A DNA stretch of 64,000 nucleotides from CAILZL01 sp035548495 (GCA_035548495.1 DASZSV010000084.1:36277-100276); one strand, 5' to 3'; shown: positions 1 to 9,087, counted from the stretch's first letter. The notes: generated from the sequence alone by a model not told the origin. Translations and numbers: made by a program.

Positions 1-150
1 CACGGTGATGCAATCGGGCGCATAACGTTTGCACAGCTCAATCGCTTCTTCACCACTGACACATTCGTGAATCATGGTGGCCATGCTGGCCGCAAGGTCG
101 CGGATCATGGCGCGCAATCCCGAGTGATCATCAATAATCAGAAAATTCAT
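1..150 (-). CDS. Response regulator receiver protein (partial, C-terminus outside window)
   Basis: Only the first 50 codons are present, starting at the ATG whose complement lies at 148-150 and running off the left edge. They read as the start of a CheY-like receiver: a hydrophobic first strand (NFLIIDDH) ending in the acidic pair D7/D8 that binds magnesium, then an amphipathic helix and GEEAIELC, typical of the second strand and helix. The phosphoacceptor Asp should lie just beyond the edge (the window stops at DCITV, where families usually continue into the Asp). It is on the same strand as the NarL-type regulator at 511-1185 but separated by 360 bases, so it probably has its own promoter. 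Whether an output domain follows cannot be seen. Confidence 0.85.
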   Translation of the reverse strand, partial: MNFLIIDDHSGLRAMIRDLAASMATMIHECVSGEEAIELCKRYAPDCITV

Positions 151-510
151 TTCGATACCCAAGTTGCATTTTTCAGCGCAGGGACAGATAAAGGCAGTGA
201 GCAACTTGATTGATGCGTTATTTCCCAGATCGCGGCGAACCTCCTTGGGACTCCGTCAGAAGCATCCTGCTTTTGATGCTCCGGAAGATAACTCATCAAT
301 CAAGCCACTCGGGCCAAGCTGCGAGTCAGCGCGAGAAATGCGCACTAAATAGCAGGTTGGCACACAGTATCGTTATCGCTACCTCAATAATGAATAGCCG
401 CAGATACTGAAATCAGTTGCGTGACACACGGGAGTTTTCTACGTGGGGCTACGTAGGGGTTCCGCCACATTGAATGACAGAAGTTTTTGAGAGCGCAGGA
501 AAGAGAATCA
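151..510. other. Intergenic region between two response-regulator genes
   Basis: This is 360 bases without a convincing gene; the reading frames across it are short and lack family resemblance. It should hold the promoter of the leftmost response regulator. The one clear feature is a pair of CTACGT words at 439 and 449, exactly 10 bases apart, the second being the palindrome CTACGTAG. Confidence 0.6.
439..456. promoter_or_regulatory. Candidate regulator-binding site, CTACGT direct repeat
   Basis: CTACGTGG (439-446) is followed by CTACGTAG (449-456), placing two copies of CTACGT one helical turn apart. It lies in the only sizeable noncoding gap between two response-regulator genes. Paired half-sites at 10-base spacing are typical of LuxR/NarL-type dimers. 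The link to the neighbouring regulator is inference. Confidence 0.3.
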
Positions 511-1185
511 TCAGCGCAAGGTGCTCAATGCATCGCGATGTTCAATGGCGAATTGCAACAGGCTGTTGCTGCCTTTCAGTTCCAGCTTGTTGCAGATGTT
601 GGCGCGATGGGTTTCGACAGTGCGCGGACTGACATGCAGTTCACCGGCAATTTGCTTGGTGCTCTTCTTTTCGGCAATGCGTTTGAGTATGCGCCGTTCC
701 GCGGTAGTCAAATCTTCCAGTCCCGGCGTGCGAGAGGCCAGCGCCACTGTTTTACTGTGCCGCTTGAGAAGAAAGCCGGACAACGCCGGGCTGACGTAAG
801 GAACGTTGGCGGCCACGGACACAAGGCAATTGATGATTTCCACCTCGGCACTGTCTTTCAGCAGGTAACCCTGCACCCCGAGATTCATTGCATGATTGAA
901 TGCCGCTTCATCCTGCAACATGGTGAGAAATACCAGGCGCGTGTTGCTGCCCGCAGCACGCAACTGTGCTGCCATTTCCAGTCCCGTTGCGCCCGGCAGA
1001 TTGATGTCCAGCACCGCAAGATCGGGTTGCAGTTTCAGAATGTCGTTGATTGCCGCACGGCCATCTGCTGCTTCACCCGTAAATTCAAACCGCGCATCAT
1101 TCTCGATCGCCTGGCGCAATCCCTGACGGAACAGGGGATGATCATCGACAACAAAGATGCGAATCATTGGAGTTGTCTGTGTCAT
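511..1185 (-). CDS. NarL/FixJ-type two-component response regulator
   Basis: This is a cytoplasmic DNA-binding response regulator of about 224 residues. The N-terminal receiver domain shows the acidic pocket VVDDHPLFR (D14, D15) and the phosphoacceptor D60 in VLDINLPG. The C-terminal LuxR/GerE helix-turn-helix contains LTTAERRILKRIAE, followed by KQIAGELHVSPRTVETHR. The ATG at 1185 is chosen because the longer frame (from 1248) begins inside the kinase gene; an ATG at 1167, right before the first beta strand, is the alternative. The kinase gene ends at 1226, about 40 bases upstream on the same strand, so the two form a cognate pair, transcribed after puuD and puuA. A regulatory role for amine metabolism is inferred from this position. 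Confidence 0.93.
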   Translation of the reverse strand: MTQTTPMIRIFVVDDHPLFRQGLRQAIENDARFEFTGEAADGRAAINDILKLQPDLAVLDINLPGATGLEMAAQLRAAGSNTRLVFLTMLQDEAAFNHAMNLGVQGYLLKDSAEVEIINCLVSVAANVPYVSPALSGFLLKRHSKTVALASRTPGLEDLTTAERRILKRIAEKKSTKQIAGELHVSPRTVETHRANICNKLELKGSNSLLQFAIEHRDALSTLR

Positions 1186-1225
1186 CGTGCCATTCCCGCC
1201 TGTGTAATCAACCCGTTCTTGTGTT

Positions 1226-3310
1226 TCAACTGATTGCATCTGCGGCATGCTTCACATCTACCACCGGAATTTCAACCTCGATGCGCGTGCCATGACCCGG
1301 CGCGCTCTCCAGTCGCCATGCAGCCTTCATCATGCGGCACCGTTCCGCCATGCTGGACAGACCCAGTCCGTCATGACGTCTTATTGACGTATCAAAACCA
1401 CTGCCATTGTCGATAATGACCAGCCGCACACAATCAATGTCACGTTCCAGCACCACCTTGCACATGGTTGCGTGCGAATGCCGGATGACATTGTTCAACG
1501 CTTCCTGAACAATGCGATAAAGATGTGTGGCGGTATCATCGTGAATGACATCGTCAACATTCTCCAGATGCTTGTCGATGCGCAAGACACCGGCCTCACC
1601 GGTCTTGCACAACAGCGAATCCAGTGAACTCGTCAATCCCAGTTCCTTGATGTGCAACGGCAACAGCGTGTGCGCCACCGTTCGTACTTCGCTGATGACC
1701 TCCGATGTCAGTTGGTCCAGAGATGCCGCATGGCGCGCGGCCTGCGGTGACAGATCCGGTTGCTGCAACAACATCAGTGCGCGATTCTTGATCAGTGAAA
1801 GATTCTGTCCCACGCTGTCATGCAGTTCATTGGCCAGTCGCAAACGTTCCTGCTCCTGTGCCTGCAACAGATGTTGCGCAAATTCTTCGCGGGCCTGCAA
1901 TTCAGTTTGCTGTGCAGCCTCAAGCGCCTGTTCTGCCAGCTTGCGATCATGAATGTCACTGATCGAACCTGCCATGCGGAATGCGTTGCCGTGTTCATCC
2001 AGCAATGCCTTGCCGCGTGCACGAAACCACCGGTATTCACCGCTGCGAACCCGCAGCCGGAATTCGACATCATAGGGATCACCATGCAGCAATTGCCGCT
2101 GCAACGCCAGTTCGGTGGCACGCACATCATCAGGATGAATGCGCTGCCAGAAAGTCGCTGGTGCCGGTGCAAATTCATCGTCGTCGCCGTACCCCAGCAG
2201 TTCCTTGTAACGTGATGAGTAATACACCCGGTTCTCCGGTATCTCCCATTCCCAGATTCCATCATTGGTACCCTGCACCGCCAGTTGAAAGCGCTGTTCG
2301 CTGCGCGCAATGGCATAAAAGCGCCGTTGCAATACCACGTATAAAACCGTTGTCAGCGCAATGAAGGCAATGGACGCAATGGCAAACAGCCATAATGAAG
2401 CCTGTGTGCGTGCGCGCCATGCATTCAATGAGTCTTCAACATTGCGGCCGGCGACCGCGACCAGCGGATAACCTTCAATTCGCCGCGCCGCATACTGCCG
2501 CAGTTTGCCGGTAAAGGGATCCGGCGCCTGCAACGTGGTCAGTGTCCGGTGTGGCAAGGCATCGTAACGTTTATGTGCTTCCACGTTACGCACATCCATG
2601 CCTGCAACACGTCGTGCAGGTATGACTGGAATGCGATCAATCAACCAGCCGTCATCGGTGACCAGTGACACACTGCTGTTTTCCACCGGCAAACTGCGAT
2701 ACATCGCATCCAGTGTCGTGACACTGAACAAGGCGCCAGCCCATGTCGTTTCACCATTGAGATCGCTTACACGCCGTGCAATGGGAATCAGTACATTCAT
2801 GTCACCGGCCGGCGTGTTCAACGGCCTGCCCACCCAGCTGCGGCCGGTTGTCGTCAGCAATGCGGTGATCCATGCCGGCCGTGCCGATATGGCCGATCCA
2901 TCACGATGCACAGCAATGTATGTCGAAGGTGTCGCGATGAACAGGGTATTCACATACTCACCACCGGTCAGCATGCGCAACAGCACGGCGGATGAGTCCT
3001 TCACTGTCAGTGCATGTCCGGCATTCAATGCCTGAATCTCATTGACACCGGCAGCCGCCGCACCAACACCATCATTGATCATCGCTTCAACGTGTTTTGC
3101 CAGCGCCGTGGCCGTCATGGTCAGTTGATCGCTTGACGCCTGCAATGCCAGTTCGCGATCATTGCTTATTTGCCGGATGGCAAATCCCCATCCCAGCGCC
3201 AGCACTACTGCGGCATAACCCAGCAGGCCAATTTTCAGCAAGCGGGACTTGCGTGTAGCCGCACCCGTTGTCTCTGTTGCAACACCAGACTGCCCGCTGC
3301 CTTTGTTCAC
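1226..3310 (-). CDS. Membrane sensor histidine kinase (Cache-PAS-HisKA_3-HATPase)
   Basis: This 694-residue sensor kinase pairs with the NarL-type regulator downstream. In order it has a membrane segment (about 24-46), a periplasmic region of about 250 residues compatible with a double Cache ligand-binding domain, a second membrane segment (about 304-328), a PAS domain (about 335-460, GTNDGIWEWE to SISDIHDRK), a short coiled coil, the HisKA_3 phosphoacceptor H497 in RLANELHDSVGQ, and an HATPase domain with EALNNVIRHS, DNGSGFD and GLGLSSMAER. It starts at GTG (3310), with AAGGG six bases upstream. The gene follows puuA after only 65 bases, suggesting co-transcription with puuD-puuA. Cache domains often bind amino acids, amines or carboxylates; a putrescine- or GABA-related ligand is inference from context. 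Confidence 0.93.
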   Translation of the reverse strand: MNKGSGQSGVATETTGAATRKSRLLKIGLLGYAAVVLALGWGFAIRQISNDRELALQASSDQLTMTATALAKHVEAMINDGVGAAAAGVNEIQALNAGHALTVKDSSAVLLRMLTGGEYVNTLFIATPSTYIAVHRDGSAISARPAWITALLTTTGRSWVGRPLNTPAGDMNVLIPIARRVSDLNGETTWAGALFSVTTLDAMYRSLPVENSSVSLVTDDGWLIDRIPVIPARRVAGMDVRNVEAHKRYDALPHRTLTTLQAPDPFTGKLRQYAARRIEGYPLVAVAGRNVEDSLNAWRARTQASLWLFAIASIAFIALTTVLYVVLQRRFYAIARSEQRFQLAVQGTNDGIWEWEIPENRVYYSSRYKELLGYGDDDEFAPAPATFWQRIHPDDVRATELALQRQLLHGDPYDVEFRLRVRSGEYRWFRARGKALLDEHGNAFRMAGSISDIHDRKLAEQALEAAQQTELQAREEFAQHLLQAQEQERLRLANELHDSVGQNLSLIKNRALMLLQQPDLSPQAARHAASLDQLTSEVISEVRTVAHTLLPLHIKELGLTSSLDSLLCKTGEAGVLRIDKHLENVDDVIHDDTATHLYRIVQEALNNVIRHSHATMCKVVLERDIDCVRLVIIDNGSGFDTSIRRHDGLGLSSMAERCRMMKAAWRLESAPGHGTRIEVEIPVVDVKHAADAIS

Positions 3311-3375
3311 GCGCGCCCTTGATGCAAAGTTTCATGCTGCCGCAAAGAGGACAACATGACGATGGTTGTAATAAT

Positions 3376-4710
3376 CTATACGTTCAACAACAAATGCTCG
3401 CGTTCCCATGAACTGATTACTTTAAGGAACGTTTCATATTCGCTTTCTTTCACCGCAGTGTACGCCAGCACAAAGCGCTCACCAAGCAGATCAATCAATG
3501 GTTCGCATTCGCGCAGTAAACGCAATGAATCCTCCAGGCTGCGCGGCAGCGAAAACGCCAGGTCATATGCGCTGCCGGTCAGCGGCTCGGTGGGCTTCAA
3601 ACCTTCCTTCATACCAAGATACCCGCAGGCCAGTGATGCTGCTATGGCAAGATAGCCGTTGGCATCCGCGCCGCCGACACGATTTTCGACACGGCGTGCT
3701 TCCGGCCCCGACATGGGCACACGCAGACCGGCAGTGCGATTGTCGTAACCCCACAATGTATTGATCGGTGCAGCGAGATGCCGGGTGATGCGCCGGTACG
3801 AATTGACATTGGGTGCAAAAATGGACATCGCTGCAGGCAGGTATTTTTGCAGACCGGCGATGTGTGCAAAGAACAGCGACGAAGGATTGCCATTGGCATC
3901 ACTGAAAATGTTTCTGCCGGTCTTGATATCCACGATGCTTTGATGGATATGCATGGCGCTGCCAGGTTCACGTGCATGCGGTTTGGCCATGAAGGTGGCA
4001 TACATCTTGTGACGCATCGCCGCTTCGCGCGCAGTGCGCTTGAACAGAAACACCTGATCCGCAAGCGACAGTGCGTCGCCATGCAGCAGATTGATTTCCA
4101 TCTGTGCCGCGCCATCTTCGTGAATCAATGTATCAATCTCGATACCCTGCGCTTCGCAGAAGGCATAAATGTCATCAAACAAGGGATCGAATTCATTCAC
4201 TGCGGCAATTGAATAGGATTGACGCCCGATTTCCGGACGGCCGGAACGTCCCACCGGCGGCTTCAATGGATAATCGGCATCAATGTTGGGTTCAACAAGA
4301 TAGAACTCCAGTTCCGGCGCCACCACCGGACGCCAGCCACTCTGTTCATACAGACTCAGCACCGCCTGCAATACATAGCGCGGCGCCATCGTAACCGGCC
4401 TGCCGTCAGAATAAAAAGCATCATGAATGACCTGCGCCGTCGGTTCTGCGGCCCAGGGAACCACGTGTACCGCACGCGGATCACCCTTGAGCACAATGTC
4501 GATTTCTGCAGGATTGATGGCACGTTCATCAGAAGGATATTCACCCGTCACTGTTTGCAGAAACACACTCTCCGGCAGGCGCATACCTTCTTCCTCGGCA
4601 AACTTTTCCGCAGGCATGATCTTGCCGCGTGCCACACCGGCCATGTCGGGCATCAATGCTTCCACTTCGGAAATGCCATGTTCTTTGAAAAACTGTTGCA
4701 GCTTGCTCAT
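3376..4710 (-). CDS. puuA: Gamma-glutamylputrescine synthetase-like glutamine synthetase family protein
   Basis: This glutamine-synthetase-fold ligase of about 444 residues would join glutamate to putrescine with ATP, the first step of the Puu pathway. The family is clear from VVAPELEFYLVEPN (metal-binding glutamates), EDGAAQMEINL, AKPHAREPGSAMHIHQS (the nucleotide/metal His region) and NRTAGLRVP followed by RRVENRVGGADANGYLA. The ATG at 4710 (MSKLQQFF) fits the usual N-terminus; the open frame extends about 34 codons upstream into the neighbouring gene. It lies 28 bases after puuD and is followed by the histidine kinase. Assignment to PuuA rather than another GS-like ligase rests on the adjacent puuD and puuB. 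E. coli PuuA is slightly longer, about 470 residues. Confidence 0.88.
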   Translation of the reverse strand: MSKLQQFFKEHGISEVEALMPDMAGVARGKIMPAEKFAEEEGMRLPESVFLQTVTGEYPSDERAINPAEIDIVLKGDPRAVHVVPWAAEPTAQVIHDAFYSDGRPVTMAPRYVLQAVLSLYEQSGWRPVVAPELEFYLVEPNIDADYPLKPPVGRSGRPEIGRQSYSIAAVNEFDPLFDDIYAFCEAQGIEIDTLIHEDGAAQMEINLLHGDALSLADQVFLFKRTAREAAMRHKMYATFMAKPHAREPGSAMHIHQSIVDIKTGRNIFSDANGNPSSLFFAHIAGLQKYLPAAMSIFAPNVNSYRRITRHLAAPINTLWGYDNRTAGLRVPMSGPEARRVENRVGGADANGYLAIAASLACGYLGMKEGLKPTEPLTGSAYDLAFSLPRSLEDSLRLLRECEPLIDLLGERFVLAYTAVKESEYETFLKVISSWEREHLLLNV

Positions 4711-4738
4711 GATGTTCTCTTGTTCATCTTGTTGATGT

Positions 4739-5500
4739 TTACACTTGACCGGCATTGGCGTGCGCGTATGCCGCCTTGCCAAACTCGGCAAACAACGCAC
4801 GTGAAAAATCATTGCTTGTCATCTTCCATTCCGGATGCCATTGCACGCCAACGGCCAGGCTTTTTGCACCGCGCACGCTGAATGCTTCCACCAGGCCATC
4901 CGGCGAGGTTGCTTCAACATCCAGCGGCGTCGCCAGTGTGCGCACACCTTGCCAGTGCAATGAATTCACCATGATCTGATCCGCGTTTGCAATGCGATGC
5001 AGAACGCCGTCCTTGCGCAGGGTCACCGGATGCGATGGTCCATATTGCACATCGAGTTCGGCGCTTTCATCTTCACGATGATCATTGAATCCCGGCACTT
5101 CATGCACTTTGGGCCATAAAGTTCCACCATATGCCACATTCATTTCCTGAAAGCCGCGGCAGATCGCCAGCAATGGCATGCCGGCCGCCACGATCCTGGG
5201 TATCAATGGCAACGTGGTGGCGTCGCGCTGCGGATCGTGCGGTGTACCGGGCGGACTGGGATCGCCGCCATAGTGATGCGGCTCAACATGCGATGGACTG
5301 CCCGGCAACACAATGCCATCCAGTCTCGCCACCAGTGCATCAAGTTGCTCACCGGAACCCAGCGACGGAATCAGTACGGGCACCACGTTCGCGCCTTCAA
5401 TCAATGCCCTGATGTATTTTTCACCTACGCAATGAAAATGATGATGACCCAGCAATTTCCGGTCAGCTGGAATACCTACCAATGGCTTGTGCTGCAACAT
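4739..5500 (-). CDS. puuD: Gamma-glutamyl-GABA hydrolase, class I glutamine amidotransferase-like
   Basis: This 253-residue cytoplasmic hydrolase would release GABA from gamma-glutamyl-GABA in the Puu putrescine pathway. It belongs to the peptidase C26 branch of class I glutamine amidotransferases: the nucleophile C114 sits in the elbow PLLAICRGFQEMNV, and H222 and E224 complete the triad in GVQWHPEW. The N-terminal part has LDGIVLPGSPSHVEP, where the family binds substrate. The ATG at 5500 gives the standard N-terminus (KPLVGIPAD). It is the first gene of a minus-strand run puuD-puuA-kinase-regulator and is divergent from puuB across a 176-base promoter region. Confidence 0.92.
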   Translation of the reverse strand: MLQHKPLVGIPADRKLLGHHHFHCVGEKYIRALIEGANVVPVLIPSLGSGEQLDALVARLDGIVLPGSPSHVEPHHYGGDPSPPGTPHDPQRDATTLPLIPRIVAAGMPLLAICRGFQEMNVAYGGTLWPKVHEVPGFNDHREDESAELDVQYGPSHPVTLRKDGVLHRIANADQIMVNSLHWQGVRTLATPLDVEATSPDGLVEAFSVRGAKSLAVGVQWHPEWKMTSNDFSRALFAEFGKAAYAHANAGQV

Positions 5501-5676
5501 ACGGGATCAAAAGGGAGTTCCTAATACGCCCATTTAACCACAACGTCATCACAAAACGAGCGGGTTTATCCTTAAAAGACAGCTATTTTTCCGCACTATT
5601 GCATTGCCTGCCGCTGCCGCATCACAATTGCATATTTGTGGTGCCTCAAAAACCACAGCCCTTTATACTTGCATGC
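5501..5676. promoter_or_regulatory. Divergent promoter region of puuD and puuB
   Basis: These 176 bases separate the divergent starts of puuD (minus) and puuB (plus) and must hold both promoters. A plus-strand frame runs in from 5482 without a stop, but the family N-terminus of PuuB begins at the ATG at 5677. I see no clear operator palindrome and no CTACGT word like that at 439-456. Confidence 0.55.
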
Positions 5677-6942
5677 ATGATCCGTGATGCAATTCCTTCT
5701 TATAACAACTTTTATGAAGCCACGGCGCAGCGTGACGTTTATCCATCGTTGCAGGGCGAAATGCATGCGGACGTGTGCATCATCGGCGGCGGCATTACAG
5801 GATGCTCGACGGCGTTGCACCTGTCGCAAATGGGTTATCGTGTCGTATTGCTGGAAAGCAACCGCATTGGACATGGCGCCTCCGGACGCAGCGGCGGACA
5901 GTTGTTACCGGGATATTCATGCGGACAACCAGCATTGCAACGGCAGCTCGGCAAGGATGATGCACACAGGTTATGGGACATTTCTGTCGAAGCCGTACAG
6001 CTTGCCATCGCGCTGATCAGACAACACCATATTGATTGCGATTTGCAATTCGGTCATCTGGATGTTGCGCTCAAGCCGCGTCATCGCGATGAGTTGCTGG
6101 AACATCAGCAACAATTGTCGCGTGAATACCATTATCAAACCCTGAAGATGATTGAAGGCGATGAATTGCTTTCACTCGTCAACTCACACCGATATATTGC
6201 CGGCCTCCATGATTCCGCATGTGCGCACATTCATCCCCTGAATTACACCCTGGGACTGGCAGGTGCTGCATCGCGCGCGGGCGCCCTGCTTTACGAACAG
6301 TCAAGCGTTGTTGGCATTGATCAATCCGTCAACGTCATTGGCATTCGCACTGAACATGGCAAGGTCAATGCGAACCAGATTGTGTTATGTGCCAACGTTG
6401 ATAACGTTGAAGTGGGCCGACAATCGCCGCGCATCATGCCGGTGGCCACTTGCATGATTGCAACAGAACCCCTTTCATGCGAAGTCGTGAAACCTGACAT
6501 CGCCGTCAGCGATTGCAACTTCATTCTCGATTACTTCCGCATGAGCAACTCGCGATTGTTGTTTGGCGGCGGTGTGAGTTATTCCGGCCATGCCACTTCA
6601 TTCAGCATGAGGCACATTCAACAACGCATGTTGAGAGTTTTTCCGCAGTTGCATGATGTAAAGATCGAATACGCCTGGTACGGCCTGCTGGACATCAGCA
6701 TGAATCGTGCGCCTGACTTCGGCCGCATCGGCAACAATGTCTATTACTTGCAGGGATTCTCCGGTCATGGTTTGGCGCTCGCGACCATGGCTGGCAAACT
6801 GGTGGCTGGCAGTATCGCCATGCAGAATGAACGGTTTGATTTATTCAGCCGGATCAAACACCGGCCTTTTCCCGGCGGTCCGTTGCGCACACCGTTGTTG
6901 ATGCTGGCGATGTTGTGGTACCGGTTTCGCGATTTGATGTAG
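5677..6942 (+). CDS. puuB: Gamma-glutamylputrescine oxidase, FAD-dependent
   Basis: This FAD oxidoreductase of the DAO/glycine-oxidase family has 421 residues, close to E. coli PuuB at 426. It would oxidise gamma-glutamylputrescine to gamma-glutamyl-gamma-aminobutyraldehyde. The dinucleotide-binding motif is VCIIGGGITGCSTALHLS (about residues 31-48), followed by LLESNRIGHGASGRSGGQ, the SGRSGG flavin-contact signature of the PuuB/OrdL group. Near the C-terminus, YYLQGFSGHGLALATMAGKL closes the FAD site. The ATG at 5677 (MIRDAIPSYN) matches family N-termini. It converges with the membrane-protein gene ending at 6948, leaving five bases and no visible terminator. The aldehyde dehydrogenase (puuC) and transporter (puuP) of the pathway are not in the window. 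Confidence 0.9.
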   Translation: MIRDAIPSYNNFYEATAQRDVYPSLQGEMHADVCIIGGGITGCSTALHLSQMGYRVVLLESNRIGHGASGRSGGQLLPGYSCGQPALQRQLGKDDAHRLWDISVEAVQLAIALIRQHHIDCDLQFGHLDVALKPRHRDELLEHQQQLSREYHYQTLKMIEGDELLSLVNSHRYIAGLHDSACAHIHPLNYTLGLAGAASRAGALLYEQSSVVGIDQSVNVIGIRTEHGKVNANQIVLCANVDNVEVGRQSPRIMPVATCMIATEPLSCEVVKPDIAVSDCNFILDYFRMSNSRLLFGGGVSYSGHATSFSMRHIQQRMLRVFPQLHDVKIEYAWYGLLDISMNRAPDFGRIGNNVYYLQGFSGHGLALATMAGKLVAGSIAMQNERFDLFSRIKHRPFPGGPLRTPLLMLAMLWYRFRDLM

Positions 6943-6947
6943 GGATA

Positions 6948-7451
6948 TCATGCTGATGTAACGTGACTATTCTCTGCCGATGTCAGTTTGTGGAGCCGCC
7001 ACCGGATCGTCACGATAGTAAAGAATGACCATGCAACGCAAATTACCCAGGCAATGAGTATTGGCGGAGCATCTTTTGTACTGAACTTGCCGATATCTCG
7101 GCCACTCAACCACATAAACAATTTAACGCTTGCCAGAAATGTTATTAATATGCAGGTTCCCTGAACTATGGAAACAATGAACATCCCCGAGTAGGAACGT
7201 CTGTTCGCGCCCCGTCCGCACCACCATCCGAAACAAACGCCTTCCACAGCGGGCATAAACAGAGAAATCAAGTATGGAAGCCGATTGGTAACGCCATTGG
7301 ACAACATGATCAATGCGCCGGCAACTGGAAACAGGATCAACGGCAACATAAAAATAATACCAACATTGACGCCGGTTTCCGCTGAATTGGCCTGAATGCC
7401 AGATCCAAGCTGCGACACGGGCGGCAAATAAGGGTTTTGCGTTTTGCCCAT
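6948..7451 (-). CDS. Small multi-pass membrane protein, unknown function
   Basis: This is a predicted inner-membrane protein of 167 residues with about four hydrophobic segments: NVGIIFMLPLILFPVAGALIM, LISLFMPAVEGVCFGWW, FIVSIVQGTCILITFLA and IAWVICVAWSFFTIV. I cannot place it in a named family. The ATG at 7451 (MGKTQNPYLPP) is chosen because the frame upstream runs through the end of the lipoprotein gene (7474); GAGG lies about 14 bases before it. The 22-base spacing from the lipoprotein gene suggests co-transcription. Confidence 0.7.
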   Translation of the reverse strand: MGKTQNPYLPPVSQLGSGIQANSAETGVNVGIIFMLPLILFPVAGALIMLSNGVTNRLPYLISLFMPAVEGVCFGWWCGRGANRRSYSGMFIVSIVQGTCILITFLASVKLFMWLSGRDIGKFSTKDAPPILIAWVICVAWSFFTIVTIRWRLHKLTSAENSHVTSA

Positions 7452-7473
7452 TTTTTTATCGCCGCCTCTGCTT

Positions 7474-9087
7474 TCAATGTTTCTTTTTTTGCAATTCGTA
7501 TGCCTGACGATCGAAATTTGAATACTCCACGCTCCACGTCGATCCGTCATCCGACGAATGCCAGATTGCTGCGTATCCAAATTGAGCACCGGCTTCAACG
7601 CCCAGCAAGCCCTGTGCCGGCAGCGGCACCAGATTCGCTTCGATACCAAACTTGTTGCTGCAAATAGTCCATGTCTTGCCCTGATCCATGCTTCTTTGCA
7701 ATTCGCTGTGTGAAAACGGCCCGCCGCCCGCAACCAGCAAAGCGCCATCTGCAAGTACGCGCGGTGCGTACATCTTCACTTTATATGGCGACTGGACAAC
7801 CTGCCACGTAGCGCCATCGTCATAGGACACATACATGTGTGCAAACATACCGCCAAACCCGCCTCCGGGTGAAGTCAGGATGCCAAGGCCCTTTTCACTG
7901 GGAGCGATGGTGATGAGACGGTCGTTGTTCGGCGCGTGTGCTTCGGACCATTTATCCGTGGCAAAGTCGTAACTTCGAATAATGCCTTGCGAAATTGCAT
8001 ATGAAAAACCATGCTGTGTTCGCCACATCCAGAAACTGTTGGCGCCCGACCAGAAACTGAACGCCATATTTTCCACACGCATGGGCGCCCAATCACCATG
8101 ATCGAGTTTCATCGAGTGATACAGCGTCACTTTGTCTTTTTCCTGATCGGCAACGTACCATCCAGCACTTGAATTGCCGGCCACGTACAACAGATTTCCA
8201 GGAGGAAGGTTGCCGGAATCAAGTGTTGAAAGTTTCCCGCCGGTATCCAGCCGCACAATGGTGTTGAACTCGCCAACCGCAACAGCAAGTGCATTGACAC
8301 CATCGACATCACCTGACAACACGGGCGTAACGGCCAGCAATGAGTTCAAATCACCGGTTCGAACAGCCCGCCAGCGGCCATTGTGATTTCTGATCAACAG
8401 CGTACCCAACCGGCTGGCCGCGATAACACTGCCATCCTTGAGTTCAGCCGGTGTGTCGGCGCCAACCGGGCGATCCATCGCATATTCTTCAACGCGATCA
8501 TGTTCAGAACGCGGATTGATCCAGCCATTGGTGACTTCGTGATCGTATATGGCCGCATTTGACGGCGAAAAGCGTTTCACCAATCCGGTATTCGAGGTGA
8601 TCAACTCACTTCGTCCCATCAGCAGGAACGAATTGATTGGCGTCATGACAATACGCCCCAGATCAGCAACCTTTCCGGCGGTAACGTGAATATTCCCGAT
8701 CAGCTTCTTTGCACCATCACCAAACGGCACATAGATGGTTCCAACATTGAACTGGTCGAATGCATAGTCGCCTTCAGGAAGGATGCCGATAAACAACGCC
8801 GTGTCTCGCGCCAGACTGGCAGCCACATTGTGCAACACTTCTATTTTTTCGGGCTGATCCTGACGCCTGTTCTGCAGTTGCAATTGGATCGACTCAATTT
8901 GGCCCACCTGACCCGTGTTTCCGGTGACTGAAACAACCACATATCCTTCATTCTTGTCTGCCACCGCTTTGGATGGTTCAGGTGCGTTGCTGATCGAAAC
9001 GCATCCGCCAATCAACTGGCTTCCGAGCACCAGCCCCGCAAAACGCAGCAGCCATTTACGCTGCAACAGATGCTTTTTATTGATCAT
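7474..9087 (-). CDS. Asp-box (BNR) repeat lipoprotein
   Basis: This is a predicted lipoprotein of about 537 residues. The N-terminus has a positively charged start, a hydrophobic core and a lipobox-like LIGGC with the lipidated Cys at position 29. The C-terminal third has three Asp-box motifs of the S-x-D-x-G-x-T-W type: SYDDGATW, SMDQGKTW and SSDDGSTW. These mark beta-propellers of the sialidase/sortilin/Ycf48-like fold. No catalytic set for a sialidase is evident, so a binding or scaffold role in the envelope is more likely. The ATG at 9087 has AAGGA about ten bases upstream. It probably shares a transcript with the membrane-protein gene at 6948-7451. Confidence 0.8.
   Translation of the reverse strand: MINKKHLLQRKWLLRFAGLVLGSQLIGGCVSISNAPEPSKAVADKNEGYVVVSVTGNTGQVGQIESIQLQLQNRRQDQPEKIEVLHNVAASLARDTALFIGILPEGDYAFDQFNVGTIYVPFGDGAKKLIGNIHVTAGKVADLGRIVMTPINSFLLMGRSELITSNTGLVKRFSPSNAAIYDHEVTNGWINPRSEHDRVEEYAMDRPVGADTPAELKDGSVIAASRLGTLLIRNHNGRWRAVRTGDLNSLLAVTPVLSGDVDGVNALAVAVGEFNTIVRLDTGGKLSTLDSGNLPPGNLLYVAGNSSAGWYVADQEKDKVTLYHSMKLDHGDWAPMRVENMAFSFWSGANSFWMWRTQHGFSYAISQGIIRSYDFATDKWSEAHAPNNDRLITIAPSEKGLGILTSPGGGFGGMFAHMYVSYDDGATWQVVQSPYKVKMYAPRVLADGALLVAGGGPFSHSELQRSMDQGKTWTICSNKFGIEANLVPLPAQGLLGVEAGAQFGYAAIWHSSDDGSTWSVEYSNFDRQAYELQKKKH

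Noticed and set aside
487..1233. Long plus-strand frame opposite the NarL-type regulator
   Set aside because: It is antisense to a well-supported regulator and its translation has no domain pattern.
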